IMG/VR virus record: IMGVR_UViG_3300047327_000021
Location: 1-36,063 of that record
Source of the DNA: a virus
Length of the DNA: 36,063 nucleotides
Reading direction: 5' to 3' (one strand)
Under the pieces are notes generated by a model. That model was not told where the DNA came from. It ran no database searches and saw only the letters and a program-made list of their open reading frames with translations. The position numbers were made by a program, and so were the translations under genes. This document shows positions 23,455 to 29,326 of the stretch, piece after piece (within the stretch, counting starts at the first letter, position 1; each line of letters begins with the position of its first letter).

Positions 23455-23952
23455 TTATTCGCGCGCGCGCGTGTGCGAGCGCGCGCGGGAGGAGTTTCCC
23501 GCCTGGTGAAGCATTTCGAGCGTCGTTTGCAGGGTGCACAGCCAACGCAAGCCGGGGTGGCGGCCGAGCATCATGCCCTCCACGATGGCGGCGCGATGGC
23601 CGCCGATGGAGCGCATGAGCGCCCGCCATTGGTCGATGCGGTCCCCCTCCTCAGCCTGGAACTGCGGCGCGTCCTCATCGTCCACCGGATCGCGCAGCAC
23701 GTCGATGCGGGCGCAGACACGGGGGTTCAAACCGGCACAGGTCCACAGCGCATGCAGCCACACGGCGGCGCCGTGCTGATCGTCCGACAGCTGGCCGCAG
23801 GCGTGCATGCGGTCATGCAGCTCCGTGTGCAGCACGCGCCGCACGATCACGACTTCGCCTCGCGAAACGCTGCCTCGGTATTTGGCCTCGAGCTCCTCGA
23901 GCACGACCGCGCGGAGATCGGCGGCGGTCGGGGTGATTTTGCCGGCCATCAT
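23455..23952 (-). CDS. Hypothetical early protein
   Basis: A 165-residue protein starting at ATG 23952, overlapping the previous stop by ATGA. It is mainly helical (TPTAADLRAVVLEELEAKYR, then IVRRVLHTELHDRMHACGQL) with a His/Cys-rich middle. Last gene of the leftward early operon; converges with the truncated transposase gene 24 bases away. The family is not recognised; in this position phages often carry replication or late-control genes. Confidence 0.6.
   Translation of the reverse strand: MMAGKITPTAADLRAVVLEELEAKYRGSVSRGEVVIVRRVLHTELHDRMHACGQLSDDQHGAAVWLHALWTCAGLNPRVCARIDVLRDPVDDEDAPQFQAEEGDRIDQWRALMRSIGGHRAAIVEGMMLGRHPGLRWLCTLQTTLEMLHQAGNSSRARSHTRARE
23460..23487. repeat. Alternating CG tract with inverted arms
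   Basis: Positions 23460-23477 alternate pyrimidine and purine (mostly CG), and 23479-23487 can pair with the start of the tract to give a stem of about nine bases. It codes for the Arg-rich end of the 165-residue protein and sits between convergent genes. It could form Z-DNA or a hairpin; no T run follows on either strand. Confidence 0.6.
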
Positions 23953-24440
23953 ACCGACACGCCAGCACGGCGACGCAGCTCCTGCAACGCAGGCCCGGTC
24001 ACGAAGCAGGATCGCGGCCGGGGCCGATCCTCCGGGGGAGGCTCGCTCGACCCACGCAGAATGCGCTTGCATTCCTCTAGGCGCTCTCGAGCGTAAGCGA
24101 GTTCTTCGTCAGTGCGAGGCTTTCGATCCGGAATGTCGCTCGCATCCACGCGACCCGCCAGCAGGCGCACGTCCGCCGGGTCCTTCCGTTGACGGTGCCA
24201 ATCGCTCGACGCCTCCCGCAAAACACCCGCGATCACGTCCCAGGATGGAACTGGGCCGAACCGCTTGGCCTCCACCACAGCGGCGGCGGTGGCCTGCGTG
24301 AAAGCGCCTGGCGCGTATCCCTGCATGTGCCGTCGCATCAGCCGCAACGGCTCTATGGCCAGCCCTGGATTGGCCGGCGACAGCAGCGCGGCGACAACGC
24401 AAATCCACTTCTCGACCGTGGCTTCCGGGGTGCCGGTCAT
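23949..24440 (-). CDS. Hypothetical early protein next to the replication initiator
   Basis: A 163-residue protein coupled to the initiator gene by ATGA. The first part is helical (EKWICVVAALLSPANPGLAI) with PLRLMRRHMQGYAPGAFTQA, followed by SWDVIAGVLREASSDWHRQR and a charged helix (DEELAYARERLEECKRIL). In phages, partners of O-like initiators are often helicase loaders of this size or small helical proteins, so a loader-like role is possible, but no AAA motif is visible. Confidence 0.6.
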   Translation of the reverse strand: MTGTPEATVEKWICVVAALLSPANPGLAIEPLRLMRRHMQGYAPGAFTQATAAAVVEAKRFGPVPSWDVIAGVLREASSDWHRQRKDPADVRLLAGRVDASDIPDRKPRTDEELAYARERLEECKRILRGSSEPPPEDRPRPRSCFVTGPALQELRRRAGVSV

Positions 24441-25288
24441 TGCACAAAACCTCCAAGCGAGGGTTGACGGAAGGGTTCTGGTTCGGCTTCCAGCGATGCG
24501 ATGCGAGACAACTGCGTGGCCAGCGCTGCATCCGACGCGGCTTTTCGAGCATCGAACGGGCTTGGCCGCGACGTTCGTCGTTCGGCCTCAGAGCGGCACC
24601 AGTTGCGCCAAGTGGCGTGCCAGTCGGATTTGCGGCCATCCTTGCCGGGCTTTGCGTGCCAGTAGTCGCGGAACTTGGCGGCGACGGCGCCGGGATCGAG
24701 GTTCAGCGAGGCGGCGAATTTCCGGCCCACGTCATCGGGTTGCCAGTCTTCGGGCAATCGCGATCCTCGGGCCTCCGATGCGCCAAGGGGGACCGACCGA
24801 AGGGAGGGGGTATTTCTTTCTGCTTCTGCTTCTGCTTCTGCTTCTGCTTCTAGGAGGTTAGGGGGGGGGTTATCCCCTGAGGTTATCCCGCCCCCATTTC
24901 CACCCCCATTATCCAAGGGGGTTTTGCTCGATTTAAGGGAGGGGTTGCCGCCCCGTTTACCGTCTTCGCGGGCCTTTTCGGACACCGCGTTATCCCGCAC
25001 CATGCGACGGTTGTAGATCACGGCTTCATCTGTTCGGCTGAATACGCCGGCTTCTTCCAGCTCCTTGATGTAGCTGCGGGCCTGGTTTTCGGAGCACCCG
25101 AAGACGGAAGCAAGCTGCCGAACGGTTGGGGGGCGATTGTTGACCAGCAAATGGCCCTTCGGGTGCGCATCGCTGCAAATCGCCAACATATCCATCCACA
25201 CGCCGCGCGCGCCGGGGCTGCACATGCGCAGGGCAGGATCACGCTGCCAGTCCTGCCACCAGAACTTTGTCCACCGATGTTCGGTCAC
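24437..25288 (-). CDS. Replication initiator-like protein with winged-helix start
   Basis: A 283-residue protein. Residues 1-100 (HRWTKFWWQDWQRDPALRMC, then HLLVNNRPPTVRQLASVFGC) form the start typical of alphaproteobacterial phage replication proteins, with a winged-helix segment (ENQARSYIKELEEAGVFSRT). A low-complexity linker follows (GGGNGGG, then EA repeats), then a C-terminal domain with FAASLNLDPGAVAAKFRDYW and DWHATWRNWC, like the DnaT/O-type helicase-contact domain. It would open the origin and bring in the host helicase. The linker DNA holds a hexamer microsatellite, a C9 run and repeated GGTTATCCC boxes. Confidence 0.7.
   Translation of the reverse strand: MTEHRWTKFWWQDWQRDPALRMCSPGARGVWMDMLAICSDAHPKGHLLVNNRPPTVRQLASVFGCSENQARSYIKELEEAGVFSRTDEAVIYNRRMVRDNAVSEKAREDGKRGGNPSLKSSKTPLDNGGGNGGGITSGDNPPPNLLEAEAEAEAEAERNTPSLRSVPLGASEARGSRLPEDWQPDDVGRKFAASLNLDPGAVAAKFRDYWHAKPGKDGRKSDWHATWRNWCRSEAERRTSRPSPFDARKAASDAALATQLSRIASLEAEPEPFRQPSLGGFVQ
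24821..24850. repeat. Hexanucleotide microsatellite TGCTTC x5
   Basis: Five perfect copies of TGCTTC lie in the initiator gene and encode its Glu-Ala repeat. Each copy lost or gained would change the linker by two residues without breaking the frame. A run of nine G (24861-24869) follows 10 bases later. Confidence 0.85.
24868..24996. other. Iteron-like GGTTATCCC boxes, candidate replication origin
   Basis: GGTTATCCC occurs at 24868-24876 and 24881-24889, GTTATCCC at 24989-24996, and a weaker ATTATCC at 24908-24914. They lie inside the initiator gene, as the lambda origin lies inside gene O. Spacing is irregular, so this is a suggestion only. Confidence 0.3.
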
Positions 25289-25476
25289 GCTGCGCGCCTT
25301 TCTGCAAACGGCAGGACCATGGCGAGCTGCGCAACCGGCGCGCGCTCCCGGCCCTGGTAATCAGCCTCCGCAATCGCCGCGCAAAGGCGGCAGGCGTCTA
25401 TATCGGAAGGGCCAGGCCCGACCGAGACGCACCCCAGATCGGCGCAACTTATGCAGGGCAGGCGGCGACGGATCAT
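25285..25476 (-). CDS. Small Cys-rich protein, probable zinc binder
   Basis: A 63-residue protein from ATG 25476 with CISCADLGC near the start and CRLCAA in the middle, a spacing that could bind zinc. The C-terminal part is helical and basic (YQGRERAPVAQLAMVLPFAE). It overlaps its upstream and downstream neighbours by ATGA, so it is part of the coupled early operon. Function unknown. Confidence 0.55.
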   Translation of the reverse strand: MIRRRLPCISCADLGCVSVGPGPSDIDACRLCAAIAEADYQGRERAPVAQLAMVLPFAERRAA

Positions 25477-25664
25477 GCGCGATCCTCCCGCCGGGTCGAG
25501 CACCAGAACCGCACAAGATCGAGGTCAGGAAACGCTGACAGGTAGCGCGCCGCAGACGGCATTGCGGTGGCTTGGCACGCCTGCAATGTGCCCTGCATCG
25601 GCAGGTTACGGATGGTATCCCCATCGGCGCCATGCAGGACGAGCACGAGATATACGACCTTCAT
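25473..25664 (-). CDS. Small hypothetical early protein
   Basis: A 63-residue protein starting MKVVYLVLVLHGADGDTIRN, with a short hydrophobic beginning and a compact mixed body (ARYLSAFPDLDLVRFWC). ATGA overlaps at both ends support it as real. No family recognised. Confidence 0.5.
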   Translation of the reverse strand: MKVVYLVLVLHGADGDTIRNLPMQGTLQACQATAMPSAARYLSAFPDLDLVRFWCSTRREDRA

Positions 25665-26143
25665 GCCGCGATCCTCGCGGCTGACTGAAACCCATAAAGG
25701 GCAATCATTGCCGCCTCTGCTCGCCCATCGTCTTTGACGCGTGAAAAAGCGCCTGCATGAGAAGGAAACAGTTGCGCCGCCCGCTGGCGACAGTCATCCT
25801 TGTCAGCCCTCACCTGCATCGCCTTTTTCCATTGCTGCGGAGTGACGAAATTGACCGCTACGCCGAGCGCCGCAAGAACGCCTTCGACTGCGCCGGCCGA
25901 ATATCCAAAGGAGAAGCAGGAAGACACCCCCTGCCCGGGCATAGCGCCGACACGCTCGATAAAACTGGCAGAACACGAACGCTCGCGGATCAGGGCCGCC
26001 AACTCCGCGACCGCCAAACGAGTGCGCGTCTTGGCGCCGACCCTCACCTGAAACGAAGGCATGTCGTGAACTGAAATCAGCGCGCCACTGTCCGACAAAA
26101 ATGCAAACGCGCCATGCGCGCCGGGATCAACGCCGACGATCAT
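25661..26143 (-). CDS. RuvC-like Holliday junction resolvase
   Basis: A 160-residue protein from ATG 26143 with GGAGG upstream; a longer frame would cross the neighbouring gene. The RNase H-like fold is shown by MIVGVDPGAHGAFAFL (Asp6), FIERVGAMPGQG (Glu63), the helix-strand KKAMQ segment and a C-terminal KDDGRAEAAMIALY (Asp138/Asp139 and Glu143). These match the acidic catalytic set of RuvC. Length is that of a single domain. It would cut branched DNA during phage recombination or before packaging. It overlaps the previous gene by 17 bases. Confidence 0.8.
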   Translation of the reverse strand: MIVGVDPGAHGAFAFLSDSGALISVHDMPSFQVRVGAKTRTRLAVAELAALIRERSCSASFIERVGAMPGQGVSSCFSFGYSAGAVEGVLAALGVAVNFVTPQQWKKAMQVRADKDDCRQRAAQLFPSHAGAFSRVKDDGRAEAAMIALYGFQSAARIAA

Positions 26144-26645
26144 TTTTGACTGCCCTCCGCAACATCGAAAACCCGTCGCCTTCCCACTCGCTCGCGCGCC
26201 GAGGCTTGATCGGCAGAGGCGCAGGCTCCACAGCCGGCGGCAGATACACGCGCCCGACCGTGCGACGAGACGCAGAGGCGTCAGGCTGCAAGCCCGCCAC
26301 ACGCCTCGACAGGAACTCAGCCGGCACGAAAATACCGAGTGCTGCGGCGATAATGGGCGACGTGTGGCAATTGCGGGTGAGGAACGAATAGGCGCGGTCA
26401 ATCTGCACGTCCTGGTTCACCGACCAGCCCTGCACCCCTCCGGCATCCTTGATCGCAACCCGCAACCGAGCGCGAACATCTTCCCAAAAAATGGCGGCAT
26501 CGACATTCACCGATGCCGCCGAGTTTGAGGAGGAAACGCCCAAGACAGCCCTTACGGGGCCAGCGATCACGGCCTCGGCCGGATTGGGTTGCGCCTCACG
26601 GGCGCGCGATTTTGATGCCGGAACGATAGGACGGTGCGGCGCCAT
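26127..26645 (-). CDS. Hypothetical early protein
   Basis: A 172-residue protein with a Pro/Ala-rich first 35 residues, then a compact middle (FWEDVRARLRVAIKDAGGVQ, VQIDRAYSFLTRN) and a C-terminal basic tail. The middle could be a small DNA-binding fold with PIIAAALGIFVPAEFLSRR; this resembles a helix-turn-helix turn but is not secure. Coupled to the previous gene by TAATG. Confidence 0.5.
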   Translation of the reverse strand: MAPHRPIVPASKSRAREAQPNPAEAVIAGPVRAVLGVSSSNSAASVNVDAAIFWEDVRARLRVAIKDAGGVQGWSVNQDVQIDRAYSFLTRNCHTSPIIAAALGIFVPAEFLSRRVAGLQPDASASRRTVGRVYLPPAVEPAPLPIKPRRASEWEGDGFSMLRRAVKNDRRR

Positions 26646-27034
26646 TACACGCCCTCCGCGCGCACAACGCGCTGACGGATAGCATGGCGGCCCCCACCGC
26701 CTTGAACGCGAACGCCGCGCAGAGCCAAGCGAGTTGCATTTAAGCGATCCCCCAGCGCCGCTTCCGCAGCGCGCAGTTCCAACAATTCTTGTTCCAGGCG
26801 TTCAGCCCTTCGGGCGACGAAATCAGCGTACCATTCGCGCAAACGGTCAGCCTCATCGGAGCGCACAGCCGCGCGGCGATCACCCGCCCAAAATGTGCGA
26901 GCGCGCCGAAACGTCAGGCCGAGGCGACCGGCGGCGCGGCGTATGGACGCCTTGACCGATCCGCCGGGCTCGTGCGGGTATCCGGCCGCCCGCACAATGA
27001 CCTGCATTTCGCAAATGGTGTCACGATCAGCCAC
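26645..27034 (-). CDS. Small DNA-binding (HTH-like) early protein
   Basis: A 129-residue protein from GTG 27034, preceded by GGAG; a TTG one codon upstream is an alternative. Residues 25-55 (SIRRAAGRLGLTFRRARTFW) look like a helix-turn-helix similar to those of other alphaproteobacterial phage early regulators. The rest is a long charged helix (DEADRLREWYADFVARRAER) suggesting dimerisation. It overlaps the stop of the 46-residue gene, so translation is coupled. Its role in early control or replication is inferred. Confidence 0.5.
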   Translation of the reverse strand: MADRDTICEMQVIVRAAGYPHEPGGSVKASIRRAAGRLGLTFRRARTFWAGDRRAAVRSDEADRLREWYADFVARRAERLEQELLELRAAEAALGDRLNATRLALRGVRVQGGGGRHAIRQRVVRAEGV

Positions 27035-27167
27035 CAATGCGCTCCGGGTTTCCGACAGCGCGGCACGGTGGCGTGTGATGGAGTGGGGCCAGCACGCAGA
27101 GGCCCAACCATGCAGACAGAAACCCAGACCAGATGCCGCGCAGCGATGAGGCGGGCGCGGCGGTCAT
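27027..27167 (-). CDS. Short single-helix membrane peptide
   Basis: A 46-residue frame from ATG 27167 that overlaps the cro-like stop by ATGA and overlaps the next gene's GTG start. It has one hydrophobic stretch (IWSGFLSAWLGLCVLAPLHH). The perfect coupling on both sides is the main support. It could be an early phage inner-membrane peptide such as a superinfection or host-takeover factor; no family is recognised. Confidence 0.4.
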   Translation of the reverse strand: MTAAPASSLRGIWSGFLSAWLGLCVLAPLHHTPPCRAVGNPERIGG

Positions 27168-27364
27168 TGGGAAGCCGCCTGCGGGAAGAAATCGTTCGGC
27201 GTCACGGCGCCGTCCGTGTTCTCAAGCACCTTCTGCATCACGGAAGCGGTCGGAACTCGCTTGCCTGTCACATACCTATGCATCGACAGCTCGCAAACAC
27301 CGATAAGGTCACCAAAGGCGCGGGCGCTGATTTTGTTCGATTTCAGGTAATCGCGGAGCTTCAT
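27164..27364 (-). CDS. Cro-like repressor
   Basis: A 66-residue protein, the typical size of Cro. Residues 12-33 (ISARAFGDLIGVCELSMHRY) form a helix-turn-helix, followed by VTGKRVPTASVMQKVLENT and the DGAVTPNDFF end common in small phage Cro/YdaS-type regulators. It is the first gene leftward and divergent from the CI-like repressor gene, with the palindromic operator between them. It would shut off the repressor during lytic growth. Confidence 0.75.
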   Translation of the reverse strand: MKLRDYLKSNKISARAFGDLIGVCELSMHRYVTGKRVPTASVMQKVLENTDGAVTPNDFFPQAASQ

Positions 27365-27371
27365 GCGGCCA

Positions 27372-27401
27372 TGATAACCACACCAGTTACGCTTCCGTCA
27401 A
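27372..27401 (-). promoter_or_regulatory. Leftward early (cro) promoter
   Basis: Minus-strand TTGACG (27401-27396), an 18-base spacer and TTATCA (27377-27372). The operator at 27374-27390 overlaps the -10 box, so bound repressor would block it. The expected start point falls next to the cro ATG (27364), so the message may have almost no leader. Confidence 0.55.
27374..27390. promoter_or_regulatory. Repressor operator over the cro promoter
   Basis: The 17-bp palindrome reads GTAACTGGTGTGGTTAT on the minus strand, with six-base half sites five bases apart. It shares 12 of 17 positions with both sites near 28053 and 28086, covers the -10 of the leftward promoter, and is the expected target of the divergent regulators. 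A degenerate copy with an intact ATAACC half lies at 27417-27433. Confidence 0.65.
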
Positions 27402-27416
27402 CATATGTCGCGAAAA

Positions 27417-27433
27417 ATAACCGGGGCAGTTGT
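27417..27433. promoter_or_regulatory. Weak second operator copy
   Basis: ATAACC, five bases, AGTTGT: the same 17-base spacing as the clear operators, with one intact half and one half matching 4 of 6. It lies 43 bp from the stronger site, between it and the repressor gene, and could serve in control of the repressor promoter. Confidence 0.35.
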
Positions 27434-27466
27434 AGCCAGGGGCGTAGCCCTTTGCACAATGCGCCT

Positions 27467-27820
27467 ATGGCTAACCGGATAGTTGAGCTTCGAAAGGCCC
27501 GAGGGATCAGCCAGCGAAAACTGGCCGGCTTGGTCGATACGTCGTTCCAGCAAATCTACAAACTTGAGAAGGGGATAAACCCCTTAACTCAAGAATGGAT
27601 GGAGAGAATTGCAGCCGCTCTAGGGGTTCGACCGGCGGCGCTGATCGACGCTGACGCGGAACGGCTCCCGGACCCCGAGGTGGAGTCCGAGTTCGTGGAT
27701 GATCCCGACGAACTGGCCCTTTTGTGGCTTTGGCGGGGCGTTAGCGATGACATGAAGACGGCCGCCCTCACTATCCTGCGCAATTCCATGCGCCGCAGCG
27801 GAAACGCGGAAACCATTTAG
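27467..27820 (+). CDS. CI-like repressor without peptidase domain
   Basis: A 117-residue protein from ATG 27467. Residues 4-58 form an XRE/Cro-CI helix-turn-helix domain (IVELRKARGISQRKLAGLVD, then SFQQIYKLEKGINPLTQE). The C-terminal half is short and acidic, then helical (DELALLWLWRGVSDDMKTAA). There is no room for the LexA/S24 self-cleavage domain of lambda CI, so it cannot be cut by the RecA route in the classical way. It is divergent from cro with operator sites between, as for a lysogeny repressor. Confidence 0.75.
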   Translation: MANRIVELRKARGISQRKLAGLVDTSFQQIYKLEKGINPLTQEWMERIAAALGVRPAALIDADAERLPDPEVESEFVDDPDELALLWLWRGVSDDMKTAALTILRNSMRRSGNAETI

Positions 27821-28052
27821 GTCGATAATCTGGCCCATCTGTGACTGACGCCCGCTTATAAGTGTTGTTACATCCCCGGAATTTAGGTCAGGGTCGCAAA
27901 GAAATCATACTTTGTTAGGTGTCCGCAACTAATAGTTGGCAAGTGAGACCCGATTTATCGCGCCCTGGGTGCGGTTTGCACTGCTGATCCTGACCACAGG
28001 CGCGTCACCCCCTTGAATCACCTCCAACCGTAGCCCAGGCGGTTTTAGAAAA
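27821..28052. other. Gene-free region after the repressor
   Basis: No convincing gene in either direction. It contains short dyads such as ACTAATAGT and CTTATAAG, and a separated pair GGTCAGG (about 27887) and CCTGACC (about 27990) that could pair in RNA. No terminator with a T run, tRNA or riboswitch was recognised. With the following 119 bases it forms the upstream region of the rightward operon. Confidence 0.4.
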
Positions 28053-28069
28053 ATAACTGGTTCGGTTAT
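28053..28069. promoter_or_regulatory. Repressor operator, rightward early operon, site 1
   Basis: ATAACTGGTTCGGTTAT, a 17-bp palindrome with the same half sites and spacing as the operator at cro. A weak promoter (TTTAGA at 28044-28049, TATTTT at 28067-28072) overlaps it, so repressor would block rightward transcription. Confidence 0.65.
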
Positions 28070-28085
28070 TTTCTATGGACAGCGA

Positions 28086-28102
28086 ATAACCGATGTGGTT
28101 AT
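28086..28102. promoter_or_regulatory. Repressor operator, rightward early operon, site 2
   Basis: ATAACCGATGTGGTTAT, a perfect ATAACC/GGTTAT palindrome with a five-base centre. Its centre is 33 bp from that of site 1, about three helical turns, which would place two bound dimers on the same DNA face. Confidence 0.65.
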
Positions 28103-28122
28103 CTCTCCACACACCCCCAGCG

Positions 28123-28144
28123 CCCCCGGCAATCCCGCCGGGGG
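28123..28144 (+). other. GC-only 8-bp hairpin in the leader of the rightward operon
   Basis: CCCCCGGC and GCCGGGGG form a perfect stem with a six-base loop, 28 bases before the first gene. No T run follows, so it is not a standard terminator; it may shape the 5' end of the message. Confidence 0.5.
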
Positions 28145-28171
28145 TAGAGGGGGTGGGAAGGCCAAGCAGCC

Positions 28172-28510
28172 ATGTTCCCCAGCACCCTCGTCTTGGACAT
28201 GCGCGTTCCCGCCGACCGCGCCTTGGGCGGTTCGGTCATGGAGCTGCTGGCCTACCCAACCCTGCGCCACGCCCAATCCGCGGCCGACCGCTCCGCCCGG
28301 CACATCACCGAGGCCCGCTGCGAGCTGCGCCGCCTGCTGAACCTGCCCACCAGCACGCACCCGCTCGACCGCATGATGCAGCCGCCTGGCTGGCAATGGG
28401 AGAACGCGCGGCGCCAGTGCTTCCGCATTCGCAATATCCGCCGTTCGCACGCCGCCGCCTTGGCCCGTGTGACGCGCATGACTTCCACCCTCAACCAGAA
28501 GGAAGCTTAA
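28172..28510 (+). CDS. Hypothetical protein, first gene of the rightward early operon
   Basis: A 112-residue protein, Arg-rich and helical (HAQSAADRSARHITEARCEL, then CFRIRNIRRSHAAALARVTR). The ATG at 28172 has GGGAAGG about ten bases upstream; an internal ATG at 28199 is an alternative. It may bind DNA or RNA through its basic helices. No family recognised. Confidence 0.55.
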   Translation: MFPSTLVLDMRVPADRALGGSVMELLAYPTLRHAQSAADRSARHITEARCELRRLLNLPTSTHPLDRMMQPPGWQWENARRQCFRIRNIRRSHAAALARVTRMTSTLNQKEA

Positions 28511-28512
28511 TC

Positions 28513-28776
28513 ATGTTCACGTATTCCAGCATCACAGGCGATCGCCCGCGCAAGGAAGATCGGGCGCGTCCTATCGCCGTATATGCGCCCTACGAAAAGG
28601 CCGTGACCGTGTGCCATCACATCACGGTTGCCGAAGCCCGAACGCTCGCGGCCGAACTCACGCGCGCCGCCAACGAAACCGAAGCGGCCGAGGCGATACT
28701 TGCCCGCCGCGACGAAATCGAAGCGCGTATTCAGGCGGAACTTGCGGCCGGCAATGCGATGCAGGAGGCCGCATGA
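28513..28776 (+). CDS. Small hypothetical early protein
   Basis: An 87-residue protein starting two bases after the previous stop. The beginning is beta-like with YAPYEKAVTVCHHITVAEAR, followed by a long charged helix (ETEAAEAILARRDEIEARIQ). Its stop overlaps the next start by ATGA. Function unknown. Confidence 0.55.
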   Translation: MFTYSSITGDRPRKEDRARPIAVYAPYEKAVTVCHHITVAEARTLAAELTRAANETEAAEAILARRDEIEARIQAELAAGNAMQEAA

Positions 28777-29003
28777 ACCTGGCAGACCGCATTGCCGCCG
28801 CGGCACGCATGATCAATGACCCGCGCGCACGTCGCGCGGTGCTCGACTTGGCGCAACCCGCGTGTGAGCTACAGCAGGAGCGCGACCGCCTGCGCCGCAC
28901 ACTCGAGGAGCTTGCACAAACCGCGCTGGCCGAGGCTATGGCGGCCGAAGCGTGCAACGTGGTGCAGATGCCGCTACCTCGCCCGTTTGGCCGCCGTGGC
29001 TGA
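28773..29003 (+). CDS. Small hypothetical helical protein
   Basis: A 76-residue helical protein with a coiled-coil-like middle (LQQERDRLRRTLEELAQTAL) and a Pro/Arg-rich end. Starts at ATG 28773 with an ATGA overlap. Its stop lies inside the start of the next short frame. Function unknown. Confidence 0.55.
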   Translation: MNLADRIAAAARMINDPRARRAVLDLAQPACELQQERDRLRRTLEELAQTALAEAMAAEACNVVQMPLPRPFGRRG

Positions 29004-29088
29004 CTTTCTTCGCACCCTGGCCTGCACGCTGCTGTTCGTGGCGGTGGTGTATGGCGTCATATGCTCCCCGCTGTTTTTTGGAGATTGA
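28996..29088 (+). CDS. Very short single-helix membrane peptide
   Basis: A 30-residue frame from GTG 28996 that overlaps the previous stop: VADFLRTLACTLLFVAVVYG then VICSPLFFGD. Almost all of it is one membrane helix. The tight overlap before and the 4-base gap after suggest it is translated, as with other tiny phage membrane peptides. Evidence is position and hydrophobicity only. Confidence 0.4.
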   Translation: MADFLRTLACTLLFVAVVYGVICSPLFFGD

Positions 29089-29092
29089 CGCC

Positions 29093-29326
29093 GTGCAAAT
29101 CGAGCGCACCGAGCATCCGGCCGTGTGGCACGTCCTCACCCTGCGCCCGCTGATAAGCGGACGCACGCATGACGGCATCAAATTTCGGTTCGCCGCCCGC
29201 AGCGATGGGCGCGTGACATATTGCGTGGAGGTCATCGGTCAATGGGCCGCCGCCGGTAGTGAGATTGACCTGTCTCGCGCCCAGGCAGAGGCGCAACGCA
29301 TCATCGCGGAGGAACGCACGAAATGA
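29093..29326 (+). CDS. Small hypothetical early protein
   Basis: A 77-residue protein from GTG 29093, preceded by GGAG. Mixed alpha/beta: beta strands (PAVWHVLTLRPLISGR, GRVTYCVEVIGQWA) then a helix (LSRAQAEAQRIIAEE). It overlaps the exonuclease start by ATGA and may be a partner of the recombination genes. Family not recognised. Confidence 0.5.
   Translation: MQIERTEHPAVWHVLTLRPLISGRTHDGIKFRFAARSDGRVTYCVEVIGQWAAAGSEIDLSRAQAEAQRIIAEERTK

Noticed and set aside
27821-28052. Small RNA or riboswitch after the repressor gene
   Set aside because: Some short dyads are present but no stable stem, terminator or known aptamer pattern could be identified.
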